A stretch of DNA of 64,000 nt from Streptomyces cylindrosporus (GTDB lineage: Bacteria; Actinomycetota; Actinomycetes; Streptomycetales; Streptomycetaceae): the NCBI RefSeq assembly GCF_022698165.1, contig NZ_JALDAY010000009.1:248001-312000 (forward strand), given 5' to 3'. The first letter of the stretch is position 1. The number at the start of each line of letters is the position of its first letter. The notes under the pieces are model-generated. The model worked only from the letters and a program-made list of their open reading frames with translations. It searched no databases and was not told the origin of the DNA. Shown here piece by piece: positions 34,355 through 42,490 of the stretch. The translations under genes and the position numbers were made by a program.

Positions 34355-35400
34355 AGCGGCCCTGTGGCCATGCTGGGCCGGGGATCGACGTGGATCTTGG
34401 GTCCCAGGCCGGCGCCGGGCGGGCGCTCGCCCGCCAGGACGGGACCGACCTCCGTCAGGCCCACGGTGGCGGCGACCAGGGGGCGCGGGTCGACCGTGCC
34501 GGTCGCGTACGCATGGATGGTGGCGTCGAGGCCGGGGGAGCCGGACAGGATGCCCACCGCCGTCACGTCCTTGAGGGCGAGGGTGCGGGTGTCGATCCGG
34601 CTGGGTTCGCCCGCCAGGCCGATGTAGACGAGACGGCCGCCCGGCTCCACCAACTCCAAGGCGCTGCCCGGCAGATGGGCGGCGTTCGAGGCGTCGATGA
34701 CGGCGTCGAAGGGCAGGTCCGGGACGGAGCCCTCCGGCCATACGTGTTCGAAGCCCAGGCCGCGGGCGAAGACGAGCGAGTCCTCGGTCGCACCCATCAG
34801 GTGCACCTCCGCGTCGGCGGCGCGCAGGAACATCGCGACCAGCAGGCCGATCGTGCCAGGGCCGAGGACCAGGACACGGTCGCCGGGGCGCGGTGCGGCG
34901 GCCCGTGCGGCGCGCAGGGCGTTGCCGCCCGGCTCCACCAGGGCGCCGAGGACGGGGTCGACGGAGTCGGGCAGGGCGTGCAACGAGGAGGCGGGTACGG
35001 CGAGTTGCTCGGCCAGAGCGCCCGACTGGCCGCCTCGGATGCCGACTTCGCGCCGCTTCTCGCACAGGTGCTGCCGGCCCAGCACGCAGCGGCGGCAACT
35101 GCCGCAGCCGAGCATCGTGTCGCCCATGACTCGACGGCCGAGCCAGCGGGTGTCGACGCCCTCACCGGCCGCCGCCACCCGTCCGGCCCACTCGTGGCCC
35201 GGCCGCATCGGGTAGGCGGAGTGGCCCTGGTGGAGGTAGGCCATGGCGCCGGTGAAGAACTCGACGTCGGTGCCGCACACCCCGACGCGTTCGACGTCGA
35301 CCACCACCTCACCGGGCCCGGCCACCGGCGCCGGGAGCTCCTGGACCTCCCAGGCACCGGGGGAGGTCAGCACGAAGGCGCGCATGCGGCGGGCGCTCAC
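34351..35400 (-). CDS. Zinc-dependent medium-chain alcohol (polyol) dehydrogenase
   Basis: A 349-residue MDR enzyme. Catalytic zinc ligands are in RVGVCGTDVEF (Cys) and RPGHEWAGRV (His, Glu); the structural zinc site has four cysteines in MLGCGSCRRCVLGRQHLC. The NAD(P) fold carries VLVLGPGTIGLLVAMFL. GTG 35400 overlaps the stop of a small upstream frame (GTGA); an ATG at 35385 is a possible alternative. It resembles sorbitol, threonine or sugar dehydrogenases and fits a sugar-acid module with the nearby IlvD-type dehydratase. Confidence 0.92.
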   Translation of the reverse strand: MSARRMRAFVLTSPGAWEVQELPAPVAGPGEVVVDVERVGVCGTDVEFFTGAMAYLHQGHSAYPMRPGHEWAGRVAAAGEGVDTRWLGRRVMGDTMLGCGSCRRCVLGRQHLCEKRREVGIRGGQSGALAEQLAVPASSLHALPDSVDPVLGALVEPGGNALRAARAAAPRPGDRVLVLGPGTIGLLVAMFLRAADAEVHLMGATEDSLVFARGLGFEHVWPEGSVPDLPFDAVIDASNAAHLPGSALELVEPGGRLVYIGLAGEPSRIDTRTLALKDVTAVGILSGSPGLDATIHAYATGTVDPRPLVAATVGLTEVGPVLAGERPPGAGLGPKIHVDPRPSMATGPL

Positions 35401-35534
35401 CGGGGCGCGAGCACGCGCCGGCGTTGAGTGCCGTCGAAGTCCGGTACGACGTCGGAGAGTTCGACGTAGGTCTCGTCGTCGATACGGGCGACGGGCTTCT
35501 CGGCGACGGGGGCGCCGATGCGCATGAGGTGCAC
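35397..35534 (-). pseudogene. 45-residue remnant of a fumarylacetoacetate hydrolase family protein (N-terminus only)
   Basis: GTG 35534 opens a 45-codon frame reading HLMRIGAPVAEKPVARIDD then ETYVELSDVVPDFDG, which is how FAH-family (acylpyruvase/2-keto-3-deoxy-sugar-acid) proteins begin. After PDFDG the family pattern stops and TQRRRVLAPR follows to a TGA overlapping the dehydrogenase GTG (GTGA). The remaining 230 or so family residues, including the catalytic metal site, are absent. A deletion probably removed them and left the N-terminus as an upstream coupling frame. A weak GGAGA box precedes it. Confidence 0.7.
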
Positions 35535-35558
35535 GGTGCTGTCTCCAGGGTCGGGGTT

Positions 35559-36383
35559 TCAGGTGCGGGGTCCGGCGAGGGGGCCGAGGAGGGCGCGGAT
35601 CTCGTCGAGCGCGTTGACGAGATCGGCCAGCGGCGTCCGGTAGGCGAGCGCGCTGACGCTGACCGCGCCGGAGGGTGTCGTGGGCGAGGTGAGGAACACG
35701 GGCAGGGCGAGGCAGGTGACCCCGGGCTCATTCTCCTGGTCGTCGACGCCGTAGCCCCGCTCGCGGGTGGCCTCCAGCTCCCGGCACAGGTCGGCCGCGG
35801 TGCACCGGGTCCGAGGCGTACGGCGCTCCAAGCGGGCCTCGCCGATCCACGCCTCGACCTCCTGCTGCGACCCCAACTGCCGTGCCAGCAGCAGCTTTCC
35901 GACGGCCGTGGCGTGGGCGGGGTTGCGCCCGCCGATGGTCGACGTGAGCCGCGCGGCGCCGGTGGCCGGATCGACCTTGGCGCGGTAGACGACCTCACGG
36001 CCGTCCAGCACCGCGTAGTGCGCGGTCTCGCCGAACCGGTCGGCCAGCGCGTCGAGCACCGGGCGGATCCGTACGTGATCGGGCCGGGCCTCGTGATGGG
36101 CGAAGGCCATGCGCAGGAACTCGTCGCCGAGCAGATAGCGGCCGCGGCCGTCCTGACCGGCCAGCCCCGCCCGGCGCAGCGCGCCCAGCGCGCGGTGCAC
36201 GGTCGGCTTCGGGCTGCCGATCACCCGGGTCAGCTCGTCGAGGCCCGCCCCGTCGGGATGGCGCGCCAGCTCCTTCAGGACCGCGAGCACCCGGTCCGAC
36301 CCCACAAGTCGGCTGCTCCCGGCGCCCGTCGGGCCGTCCTCGCCGGGGTCTGTCGGTCCGTCGTACGCCTGCGTATGCTCCAT
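35559..36383 (-). CDS. IclR-family transcriptional regulator
   Basis: A 274-residue IclR protein with an N-terminal winged helix (DELTRVIGSPKPTVHRALGALRRAGL, about 50-75) and the effector domain (GETAHYAVLDGREVVYRAKVDP, then GRNPAHATAVGKLLLA and the late YGVDDQENEPGVTCLALPVF). ATG 36383 has no strong ribosome site; TAGGTT ten bases upstream may be a -10 box. It is divergent from the IlvD/Edd dehydratase across 50 bases and probably controls both arms. Confidence 0.92.
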   Translation of the reverse strand: MEHTQAYDGPTDPGEDGPTGAGSSRLVGSDRVLAVLKELARHPDGAGLDELTRVIGSPKPTVHRALGALRRAGLAGQDGRGRYLLGDEFLRMAFAHHEARPDHVRIRPVLDALADRFGETAHYAVLDGREVVYRAKVDPATGAARLTSTIGGRNPAHATAVGKLLLARQLGSQQEVEAWIGEARLERRTPRTRCTAADLCRELEATRERGYGVDDQENEPGVTCLALPVFLTSPTTPSGAVSVSALAYRTPLADLVNALDEIRALLGPLAGPRT

Positions 36384-36433
36384 GACGTTCCAGAACCTAG
36401 ACCGTCGTACCGATTGTCGGAAGGGGCTCAAGG
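36384..36433. promoter_or_regulatory. Divergent IclR / dehydratase promoter with GTTC-CA-GAAC repeat
   Basis: Only 50 bases separate the two starts. GTTCCAGAAC at 36387-36396 is an inverted repeat of the size bound by IclR proteins. AAGGGG near 36421 is the dehydratase ribosome site. Confidence 0.45.
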
Positions 36434-38146
36434 GTGACGCTCCGCAGCGCTCAGTGGTACGGAGGCCAGGACCGCAACGCCTACATCCACCGGGCGTGGA
36501 TGCGGCGGGGCGTGCCCGGCGACGCCTTCACCGGGCGGCCGCAGATCGCCATCGCCAACACCGCGTCCGATCTCACCCCGTGCAACGCGCACCTCGACGA
36601 GGTCGCCCGCTCGGTCCGGGACGGCGTGTACGAGGCGGGCGGGATCCCCCTCGACCTGCCCGTGGTGTCGCTCGGCGAGACGAACGTACGGCCCACCGCC
36701 ATGCTCTGGCGCAACATGGCGGCCATGGCCACGGAGGAGATGCTGCGGGCCAACCCCATCGACGGCGTGGTCCTGCTGGGCGGCTGCGACAAGACGATCC
36801 CGTCGCTGCTGATGGCCGCGGCCTCGGTCGATCTGCCCGCGGTGGTGGTGCCCGGCGGCCCGATGCTGACCGGGACCTTCCGCGGCACACCGCTGGGCTG
36901 CGGTACGGATGTGTGGCGGCTGTCGGAGGAGGTGCGCGCCGGCACGCTCTCGCAGGAGCAGTTCACGCGCTCCGAGTCGGCGATGATCCGCAGCCGCGGG
37001 CACTGCAACACCATGGGGACCGCCTCGACGATGGCCCTGGTGGCCGAGGCCCTGGGCACGGTCGTCCCCGGCACGGCCGGAACTCCCGCTCCCGACAGCC
37101 GACTTCTGCAGGCGGCGCACGGTGCCGGGCGGCTCGCGGTGGACATGGTCGGGGCGGACCGGCGGCCGGGCACCTTCCTCACCGCGGCGTCCTTCCACAA
37201 CGCGATCGTGGCGCTGGCCGCCGTCGGCGGTTCGACCAACGCGGTGGTCCATCTCCTGGCGATCGCGGGCCGGTTGGGGATCGACCTGTCGCTCGACGAC
37301 TTCGACCGCGTCGGCTCCCGCGTCCCGGTGCTCGTCGACCTCCAGCCGGCCGGCCGCTTCCTCATGGAGGACTTCCACCGCGCCGGCGGCCTGCTCGCCG
37401 TCCTGCGCGAGGTGCGCGACCTGCTGGACCCCGACGCACTGACCGTGACCGGCGAGCCGCTCATCAACTACCTCGAAGAAGCCCCCATCTGGGACACCGA
37501 GGTCATCCGCACCCGTGCCGAGCCGCTGGTCGCCGAGGGCGGCATCGCCGTCCTGCGGGGCAACCTCGCCCCGGACGGAGCGCTGATCAAACCGGCCGCC
37601 GCATCCCCGCACCTGCTCCGGCACCGGGGCCGGGCCGTCGTGTTCGACTCCATCGAGGACTTCCACGCCCGCATCGACGACCCGGACCTGGACGTCGACG
37701 CCGACTCGGTGCTGGTCCTGCGCGGCTGCGGACCCAAGGGCTATCCGGGCATGCCGGAGGTGTCGAACATGCCCCTGCCCAGGAAGCTGCTCGAACAGGG
37801 CGTCCGTGACATGGTCCGCGTCTGCGACGGCCGGATGAGCGGCACCGCGTACGGCACGGTCGTCCTGCACGTGGCCCCGGAAGCCGCGGCCGGCGGCCCG
37901 CTCGCGCTGGTGCGCACCGGGGACTTCGTCGTCCTCGACGTCGAGTCCCGCCGGATCGACGTGGACGTCCCCGCCGCCGAACTCGCCCGCAGAACCCCGG
38001 ACAAGGCCACCGTCACCGCCTTCGCCGACCCCCGGCGCGGCTGGGAACGCCTCTACGTCGACCACGTCCTGCAGGCCGACACCGGCGCCGACCTCGACTT
38101 CCTGGTCGGCTCCAGCGGGTCGCAGGTCAGCCGGGAGTCGCACTGA
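36434..38146 (+). CDS. IlvD/Edd-family sugar-acid dehydratase (arabinonate/xylonate-type)
   Basis: A 570-residue Fe-S dehydratase. Cluster cysteines are in LTPCNAH (C50), GGCDKT (C118) and GHCNTMGTAST (C191). The N-terminal QWYGGQDRNAYIHRAWMRRG is of the pentonate-dehydratase type and differs from branched-chain IlvD. The C-terminal swivel domain has GCGPKGYPGMPEV and RMSGTAYGTVVLHVAPEA. It converts a sugar acid to its 2-keto-3-deoxy derivative (family knowledge). Divergent from IclR; a nearby dehydrogenase and the FAH remnant fit an oxidative pentose or deoxyhexose route. Confidence 0.93.
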   Translation: MTLRSAQWYGGQDRNAYIHRAWMRRGVPGDAFTGRPQIAIANTASDLTPCNAHLDEVARSVRDGVYEAGGIPLDLPVVSLGETNVRPTAMLWRNMAAMATEEMLRANPIDGVVLLGGCDKTIPSLLMAAASVDLPAVVVPGGPMLTGTFRGTPLGCGTDVWRLSEEVRAGTLSQEQFTRSESAMIRSRGHCNTMGTASTMALVAEALGTVVPGTAGTPAPDSRLLQAAHGAGRLAVDMVGADRRPGTFLTAASFHNAIVALAAVGGSTNAVVHLLAIAGRLGIDLSLDDFDRVGSRVPVLVDLQPAGRFLMEDFHRAGGLLAVLREVRDLLDPDALTVTGEPLINYLEEAPIWDTEVIRTRAEPLVAEGGIAVLRGNLAPDGALIKPAAASPHLLRHRGRAVVFDSIEDFHARIDDPDLDVDADSVLVLRGCGPKGYPGMPEVSNMPLPRKLLEQGVRDMVRVCDGRMSGTAYGTVVLHVAPEAAAGGPLALVRTGDFVVLDVESRRIDVDVPAAELARRTPDKATVTAFADPRRGWERLYVDHVLQADTGADLDFLVGSSGSQVSRESH

Positions 38147-38159
38147 CCACCGCCGGGGC

Positions 38160-39023
38160 TCAGCCGAAGGTCACCTCGGCGGTGGCGTGCCGAGGCTCGC
38201 GGTGCGTGGCGACACGCAGTCGGGCCTGCCCGTCGGAGGGGACGCCGTCGGCGAGGAGGTGCTCGCCGACGAAAGCCGGCCGGTGCAACCGGTAGGACAG
38301 CGACCGCACTTGACGCCGCGGGGCATCGCGGCGGACCAGTTCCAGCATCAGCAGCGCCAGCAGCGGCCCGTGCACGACAAGGCCGGGATAGCCCTCGACG
38401 GCACGGCAGTACGGGCTGTCGTAGTGGATCCGATGGGCGTTGGCGGTGAGCGCGCTGAACCGGAACAGCAGCCGCTCGTCGGGCTGCAGGCGCAGCTGCC
38501 ACGGACCTTCCGGGTCCGGTACGGCGGTGTCGTCGAGCGTGGCCGGATGGCTCGGCGCGGAGCCCTCGCCGGACCGGTAGACGATGTCCTGCTCCTCGAC
38601 CAGGCAGGTCCGGCCGCGCTGCCGGAACTCCTGGCGTTCGGTGACGAACAGCAGCTCGCCGCTGCGGCCCTGTTTGGGGGTGACGGCGGCCAGACTGCTG
38701 ACGCGCCGGGCCGGTTCGCCCAGGCGCAGGGGCTCGAAGATCTCGGACCGGCCACCGGCGAACATGCGCCGGCGCTCGGGGATCGGCGGCAGGAAGCGGC
38801 CGTCGCTCAGATGTCCGTCCGGGCCGAGTGCCTGCTGCGGGGCCCAGTGCAGGAAGTACAGCCACTGCCACAGCGGCGGCAGCGGGTCACCGTGCCCGGC
38901 GGCGGCCCCGGGCAGGTCGAGGACCGCGGACAGGGCCGCCGCCGGGCCGGGCGGCAGGGCGTCCTGGTCGGTGACCGGTTCCGGATGCCAGGACTCCACG
39001 TGGGAGGCGAGAGGGGCGGGCAT
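38160..39023 (-). CDS. MaoC/FAS1-type dehydratase (mesaconyl-CoA hydratase-like)
   Basis: A 287-residue double-hotdog protein. The N-terminal half is a MaoC dehydratase N-domain (GRFLPPIPERRRMFAGGRSEIFEPLRLGE), and the C-terminal half contains SALTANAHRIHYDSPYCRAVEGYPGLVVHGPL, the catalytic Asn/His region of mesaconyl-CoA hydratase and HTD2 relatives. GGAGGA precedes the ATG. It probably hydrates or dehydrates a short acyl-CoA. It lies 58 bases after an alpha/beta hydrolase gene on the same strand. Confidence 0.88.
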   Translation of the reverse strand: MPAPLASHVESWHPEPVTDQDALPPGPAAALSAVLDLPGAAAGHGDPLPPLWQWLYFLHWAPQQALGPDGHLSDGRFLPPIPERRRMFAGGRSEIFEPLRLGEPARRVSSLAAVTPKQGRSGELLFVTERQEFRQRGRTCLVEEQDIVYRSGEGSAPSHPATLDDTAVPDPEGPWQLRLQPDERLLFRFSALTANAHRIHYDSPYCRAVEGYPGLVVHGPLLALLMLELVRRDAPRRQVRSLSYRLHRPAFVGEHLLADGVPSDGQARLRVATHREPRHATAEVTFG

Positions 39024-39081
39024 GGGCTTCGTGTCCTCCGGGGCGGGGCTGGGCTGATCGGTCGTCGCGTTGGGGGGGGCG

Positions 39082-39882
39082 TCAGTCGCGCAGGAAATCC
39101 GTCACCAGCGTGGCGGCTTCCGGCCGGCGTTCCTCGAAGTAGGCGTGGCGGGCTCCTGGGAAGACGTGCGTACGGGCGTCGGGGATGCGGGCGGCGAGCA
39201 GGGGCACGTTGTCGGCCGGGGTGAGCCGGTCCTGGTCGCCATGGAGGATCAGCGTCGGGGCGGCGATGTCCGGCAGCACCTCCCAGGCGTCGTGCCGGTT
39301 GCTCGCCACCAGGTGGCCGCGGACCGCGTGCGCGGGCATGTGGGGATCGCCGAGCGTGGTGTACGGGCCGGGGTGAGCGGCCGCCCACTCCGGCGTGTAC
39401 ATCAGGTCGATCAGCGTCTCGCGGACGGCTCGCGGATCCGGCTGGGCGAGGGTGCGCCGGACGGAGGCGTCCCGTTCGACGGCGTGCGGGCCGCCGGGGG
39501 AGGTGCAGCCCAGGACCAGTCGGCGGACCCGTCCGGGGTGGTCGGCCGCGACCCACTGGGCGATCCGGCCGCCCATCGAGGTTCCGTACACGTCGGCCCG
39601 CTCGATCCCCAGGTCGTCGAGGACCGCGATCACGTCCTGGGCGAACTGCCTTGTGGAGTAGCCCTCCAGGGGCTTGCCGCTGTCGCCGGTGCCGCGGTGG
39701 TCCATGGTGATCGTGCGGTGCGTGGCGTGGAAGTCCGCGCGGACGCCGTCCCACCAGCGGTGGTTGTTGGCCTGCCCGGCGAGCAGTACGAGGGGGTGTC
39801 CGTCCCCTTCGACCTGGTACGCGAGTGCGGTGCCGTCCTGGGCGTACGCGAGCGCGTGTCGCCGGTGGGCGGTGTCGGTCAT
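39082..39882 (-). CDS. Alpha/beta hydrolase
   Basis: A 266-residue hydrolase with the nucleophile elbow GTSMGGRIAQW (Ser in GTSMG), the oxyanion region VLLAGQANNHRWW, and acid and base residues in LHGDQDRLTP and GARHAYFEER. GGAGA stands eight bases before the ATG; this ribosome site lies inside the LysR remnant upstream. It resembles 3-oxoadipate enol-lactonases and esterases; the substrate is unknown. No signal peptide. Confidence 0.9.
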   Translation of the reverse strand: MTDTAHRRHALAYAQDGTALAYQVEGDGHPLVLLAGQANNHRWWDGVRADFHATHRTITMDHRGTGDSGKPLEGYSTRQFAQDVIAVLDDLGIERADVYGTSMGGRIAQWVAADHPGRVRRLVLGCTSPGGPHAVERDASVRRTLAQPDPRAVRETLIDLMYTPEWAAAHPGPYTTLGDPHMPAHAVRGHLVASNRHDAWEVLPDIAAPTLILHGDQDRLTPADNVPLLAARIPDARTHVFPGARHAYFEERRPEAATLVTDFLRD

Positions 39883-40216
39883 CGGTTCGTCTCCGGGGTA
39901 CGCCTCGGCGAGGACCAGGTCGAAGTCGCGGGCCTGTAGGGGAGGGAGGGAGGGGGGCGGGCCTTTTCCGGTTCCCGGTGAGTGACGTGGACGTGCAGCT
40001 GCGGGTGCTCCTCGCGCAGCGGGCCGAGCGCGGTCGGGACCAGCGCCAGGGCCGCCGTCTGGAGCGAGGCGATAGTGGAACGCCGACCTCGGTCTCCAGG
40101 AGGGGGAGCTGCTGGGAGGCGGAGGAGGGGGCGTACGACAGGGCGGCGGCTACGGCCGCGAGCGTGCCGCGGTGCTTGAGCTCGCGCGGCAGCCGCAGTC
40201 GGCGCAGGTCGTACAT
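39883..40216 (-). pseudogene. Degenerate LysR-family regulator
   Basis: ATG 40216 begins MYDLRRLRLPRELKHRGTLA and reaches LLETEVGVPL, a normal LysR helix-turn-helix start. There the frame jumps: the middle of the protein reappears in another frame as IASLQTAALALVPTALG then PLREEHPQLHVHVTHREPEK, with the roughly 35 residues between missing. After a C-rich tract a third frame gives LQARDFDLVLAEAYPGDEP, abutting the hydrolase start. The C-terminal 150 or so residues of the effector domain are gone. A large internal deletion, two frame changes and truncation make this clearly a pseudogene. Confidence 0.85.
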
Positions 40217-40261
40217 GGACGGCCCGCCCTTCTCGCCGGTGCGGAGCGACCTAGAACGGTC

Positions 40262-40546
40262 GGCTTTTCCGACGACTATAGGCTCCTGGGCGCGATCTAC
40301 CTGGTGTTCCTCGGCACGCGGTCGCTCTGGCAGCACCGCCCGACCGCTCCCGCCCCGAAGGACGCCGGCGTCCTCTACACCGGCCTGCTCCCCACCCTCG
40401 CCTGGCTGGGCGGCCATGCGCTCCTGCTGTCCCGCGCCCGGCAGGCCCTCGACAAGCCGCGGACCCGTCGTGCGCTCGGGCGCACGACGGGTCTCGTGCT
40501 GATCGGCTTCGGCCTCGCGGTCGCGGCCGGCTCTAGGACTGGCTGA
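40262..40546 (+). pseudogene. Degenerate LysE-family amino-acid exporter
   Basis: An open frame reads RLLGAIYLVFLGTRSLWQHRP, the mid-protein helix of LysE/RhtB exporters, then jumps to LLPTLAWLGGHALLLSRARQ and LDKPRTRRALGRTTGLVLIG, the C-terminal part of the same family. The N-terminal helices (about 60 residues) and the central segment are missing. It faces away from the LysR remnant, the usual arrangement of a lysR-lysE export locus, so both halves have decayed. The frame is open, so a short membrane peptide could still be made. Confidence 0.7.
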
Positions 40547-40940
40547 TGTTGACCATCCAGGGGATGCCGAAGCGGTCGGTGCACATGCCGAACACGTCGC
40601 CCCACATCTGCTTGTCGAGGGGGACGGCCACCGTGCCGTCGCTCGACAACTTCTCCCAGTAGCCGCGCAGTTCGGCGTCGTCGTCACCGCTGAGGCTCAC
40701 CGTGATGTTGTTGCCGACCGTGCGGTCCATACCCGGAGGGTTGTCGGCGCCCATCAGGGTGAAGCCGCTCGGGGTCTCCAGCATGCCGTGCATGATCTTG
40801 TCGGCGAACGGGGCGTCCTTCTGGCCGAACTCGCCGAAGGTGTTGAGCGTCAGCGTGCCGCCGAAGACGTCCTTGTAGAACTCCAGAGCCTGGCGGGCAT
40901 CGCCGCCGAAGCTGATGTACGGGTTGAGTCGCGAGGCCAT
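40533..40940 (-). CDS. VOC-superfamily (PhnB/glyoxalase-like) protein
   Basis: A 135-residue protein with the PhnB-like fold: LNPYISFGGDARQALEFYKDVFGG at the start, HGMLETPSGFTLMGADN in the middle and WGDVFGMCTDRFGIPWMVNI at the end. ATG 40940 has GGAGG six bases upstream. PhnB-like proteins are usually of unknown substrate. The last codons overlap the end of the LysE remnant. Confidence 0.92.
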   Translation of the reverse strand: MASRLNPYISFGGDARQALEFYKDVFGGTLTLNTFGEFGQKDAPFADKIMHGMLETPSGFTLMGADNPPGMDRTVGNNITVSLSGDDDAELRGYWEKLSSDGTVAVPLDKQMWGDVFGMCTDRFGIPWMVNISQS

Positions 40941-41041
40941 GCGAACCTCCAGAGGGTGTGGGAATGGTCCGATTCGTGCACAGTAGCGCGGGCCACTGAC
41001 AACGGCCTGCCGACCTGTGCTTGAAACTTCAATCCCCCGGC

Positions 41042-42490
41042 TCACACCTCCCGATGGTCGATGCCGAGCAGGCTCGCCGCGGCACGGAAGTCGGCCGTGC
41101 GGTGGCCGAGGGCGAGGGACCAGTGGTGGCCCACGCCCGTCGCGCTCCACGCGTCGACCCACTCTCCCGGGTCCCGGCCGAAGTCCACGCGGCTGGTGGT
41201 GTTGCCGATCTCCAGCAGCGGGCCGGGGACGACCGTGCCCTCGGACGTGACGAACGACAGGCTGCCGTCCGCGTCCTGGCCCAGGCCCAGCAGGGTGACC
41301 GGCCCGTGCCGGACGTCGAACTCGACGCTGACGCCCCAGCCGCGCTTGCCGTGGTAGACGCCCAGCCCGCGCAGCAGCGGGTCGCGGGCGCTGACCGCCA
41401 GGTGGGCGGGCCCGTCGTGGCCCATCTCCACCACGCCGTCCTCGAAGTCCAGCGCCTGGATCTCGGTGAACGAGCCCCCGGCGCCGACGCTCTGCGAGGC
41501 CAACTGGGCGACACTGGTACGCAGTTCGTACTCACCGGCGACGGGTACGCCCCGGGCGGTGAGCAGGGAGGCGCCCAGGATCATGCCCGCGCCGAGCCGC
41601 TCGTGGAGCTCTCCGTCCAGGCCGCGGTGGTAGTAGGCCAGGGTGTCGAGGCCGAAGTCCTCGACCAGGCGGTCCAGTGCGACCGACACCGTCGCGCCCC
41701 ACGCGAAGTCCTCGTCCACCACGCTGTCGTCGAGGGTGAAGACCTGCCGGGCCAGCGCCATCCGCTCGCGAATCTCCGCCTCGGTCACCCGCTCCACCCG
41801 GTGCCGCAGATCGTCGAACTCCAGCACCTCGACATGCGAACCGAAGGTGGCGGGCAGCAGCGTCAGATCGGTGGACACGTCCAGCATGCCCGGATACAGA
41901 TGGCCCATCAGCCCGTGCCGGGCGTGCCGGAGCGCCGCGCGGATGTGCGCTGCGCGGATCCACTGCTCGATGCGCCGCCACGCGGACTCCTGCCGCAGCC
42001 AGCCCGAGACCGACCGGAAGGGGATGCCGGCCCGGCGGAACACGTTGCCGACCTCCGGCACCGAGCACTGCGCGCAGTACGCCAGCCAGGCCCCGGTGTC
42101 GAAGGTGGCGTGGTCCATCCGCTCGGACGGCTGCAGGTCGATGACGAGCACCGGGGTGTGCGCACGCCGCGCGATCGGCAGCACCATCGACGAGGTCAGA
42201 TACGTCGTCAGGAACAGTACGATCAAGTCGCAGTCCGCGCGCCGCAGTTGCTCGGCGGCGACCGCGCCCTCCTGCGCGTCGGACACGAAGCCCGCGTCGG
42301 TCACCTCGGCGTCCATCGCCCGGAGGCGCTCGGTGACGTACGCGGCCGACTCCTTCAACTGGGGCAGCAGGCCGGGGAACTGCGGCCAGTACGTGCCGAG
42401 TCCGCCGGCCACCAGGCCCACGCGGGTACGGCGGCGGGGCACCGGAGGGAGCAACTCCGCCAGGGACAGGGAGGGTTCGGCGGTTGTCAT
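41042..42490 (-). CDS. L-arabinose/L-fucose isomerase-family protein
   Basis: A 482-residue protein of the FucI/AraA-type isomerase superfamily. The Rossmann-like N-domain has RVGLVAGGLGTYWPQFPGLL and CDLIVLFLTTYLTSSMVLP; the central part shows GHLYPGMLDVSTDLTLLPATFG and VDEDFAWG, and the C-domain ends with GVGHHWSLALGHRTADF, whose histidine pair probably binds metal. The ATG overlaps the MFS stop (ATGA), so import and isomerisation are coupled. The substrate is probably a sugar released by the divergent GH106-like enzyme (inference). Confidence 0.85.
   Translation of the reverse strand: MTTAEPSLSLAELLPPVPRRRTRVGLVAGGLGTYWPQFPGLLPQLKESAAYVTERLRAMDAEVTDAGFVSDAQEGAVAAEQLRRADCDLIVLFLTTYLTSSMVLPIARRAHTPVLVIDLQPSERMDHATFDTGAWLAYCAQCSVPEVGNVFRRAGIPFRSVSGWLRQESAWRRIEQWIRAAHIRAALRHARHGLMGHLYPGMLDVSTDLTLLPATFGSHVEVLEFDDLRHRVERVTEAEIRERMALARQVFTLDDSVVDEDFAWGATVSVALDRLVEDFGLDTLAYYHRGLDGELHERLGAGMILGASLLTARGVPVAGEYELRTSVAQLASQSVGAGGSFTEIQALDFEDGVVEMGHDGPAHLAVSARDPLLRGLGVYHGKRGWGVSVEFDVRHGPVTLLGLGQDADGSLSFVTSEGTVVPGPLLEIGNTTSRVDFGRDPGEWVDAWSATGVGHHWSLALGHRTADFRAAASLLGIDHREV

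Noticed and set aside
40172..40546. Intact 124-residue membrane protein gene
   Set aside because: The N-terminal part translates antisense LysR leftovers, and the rest is two discontinuous pieces of LysE; there is no ribosome site.
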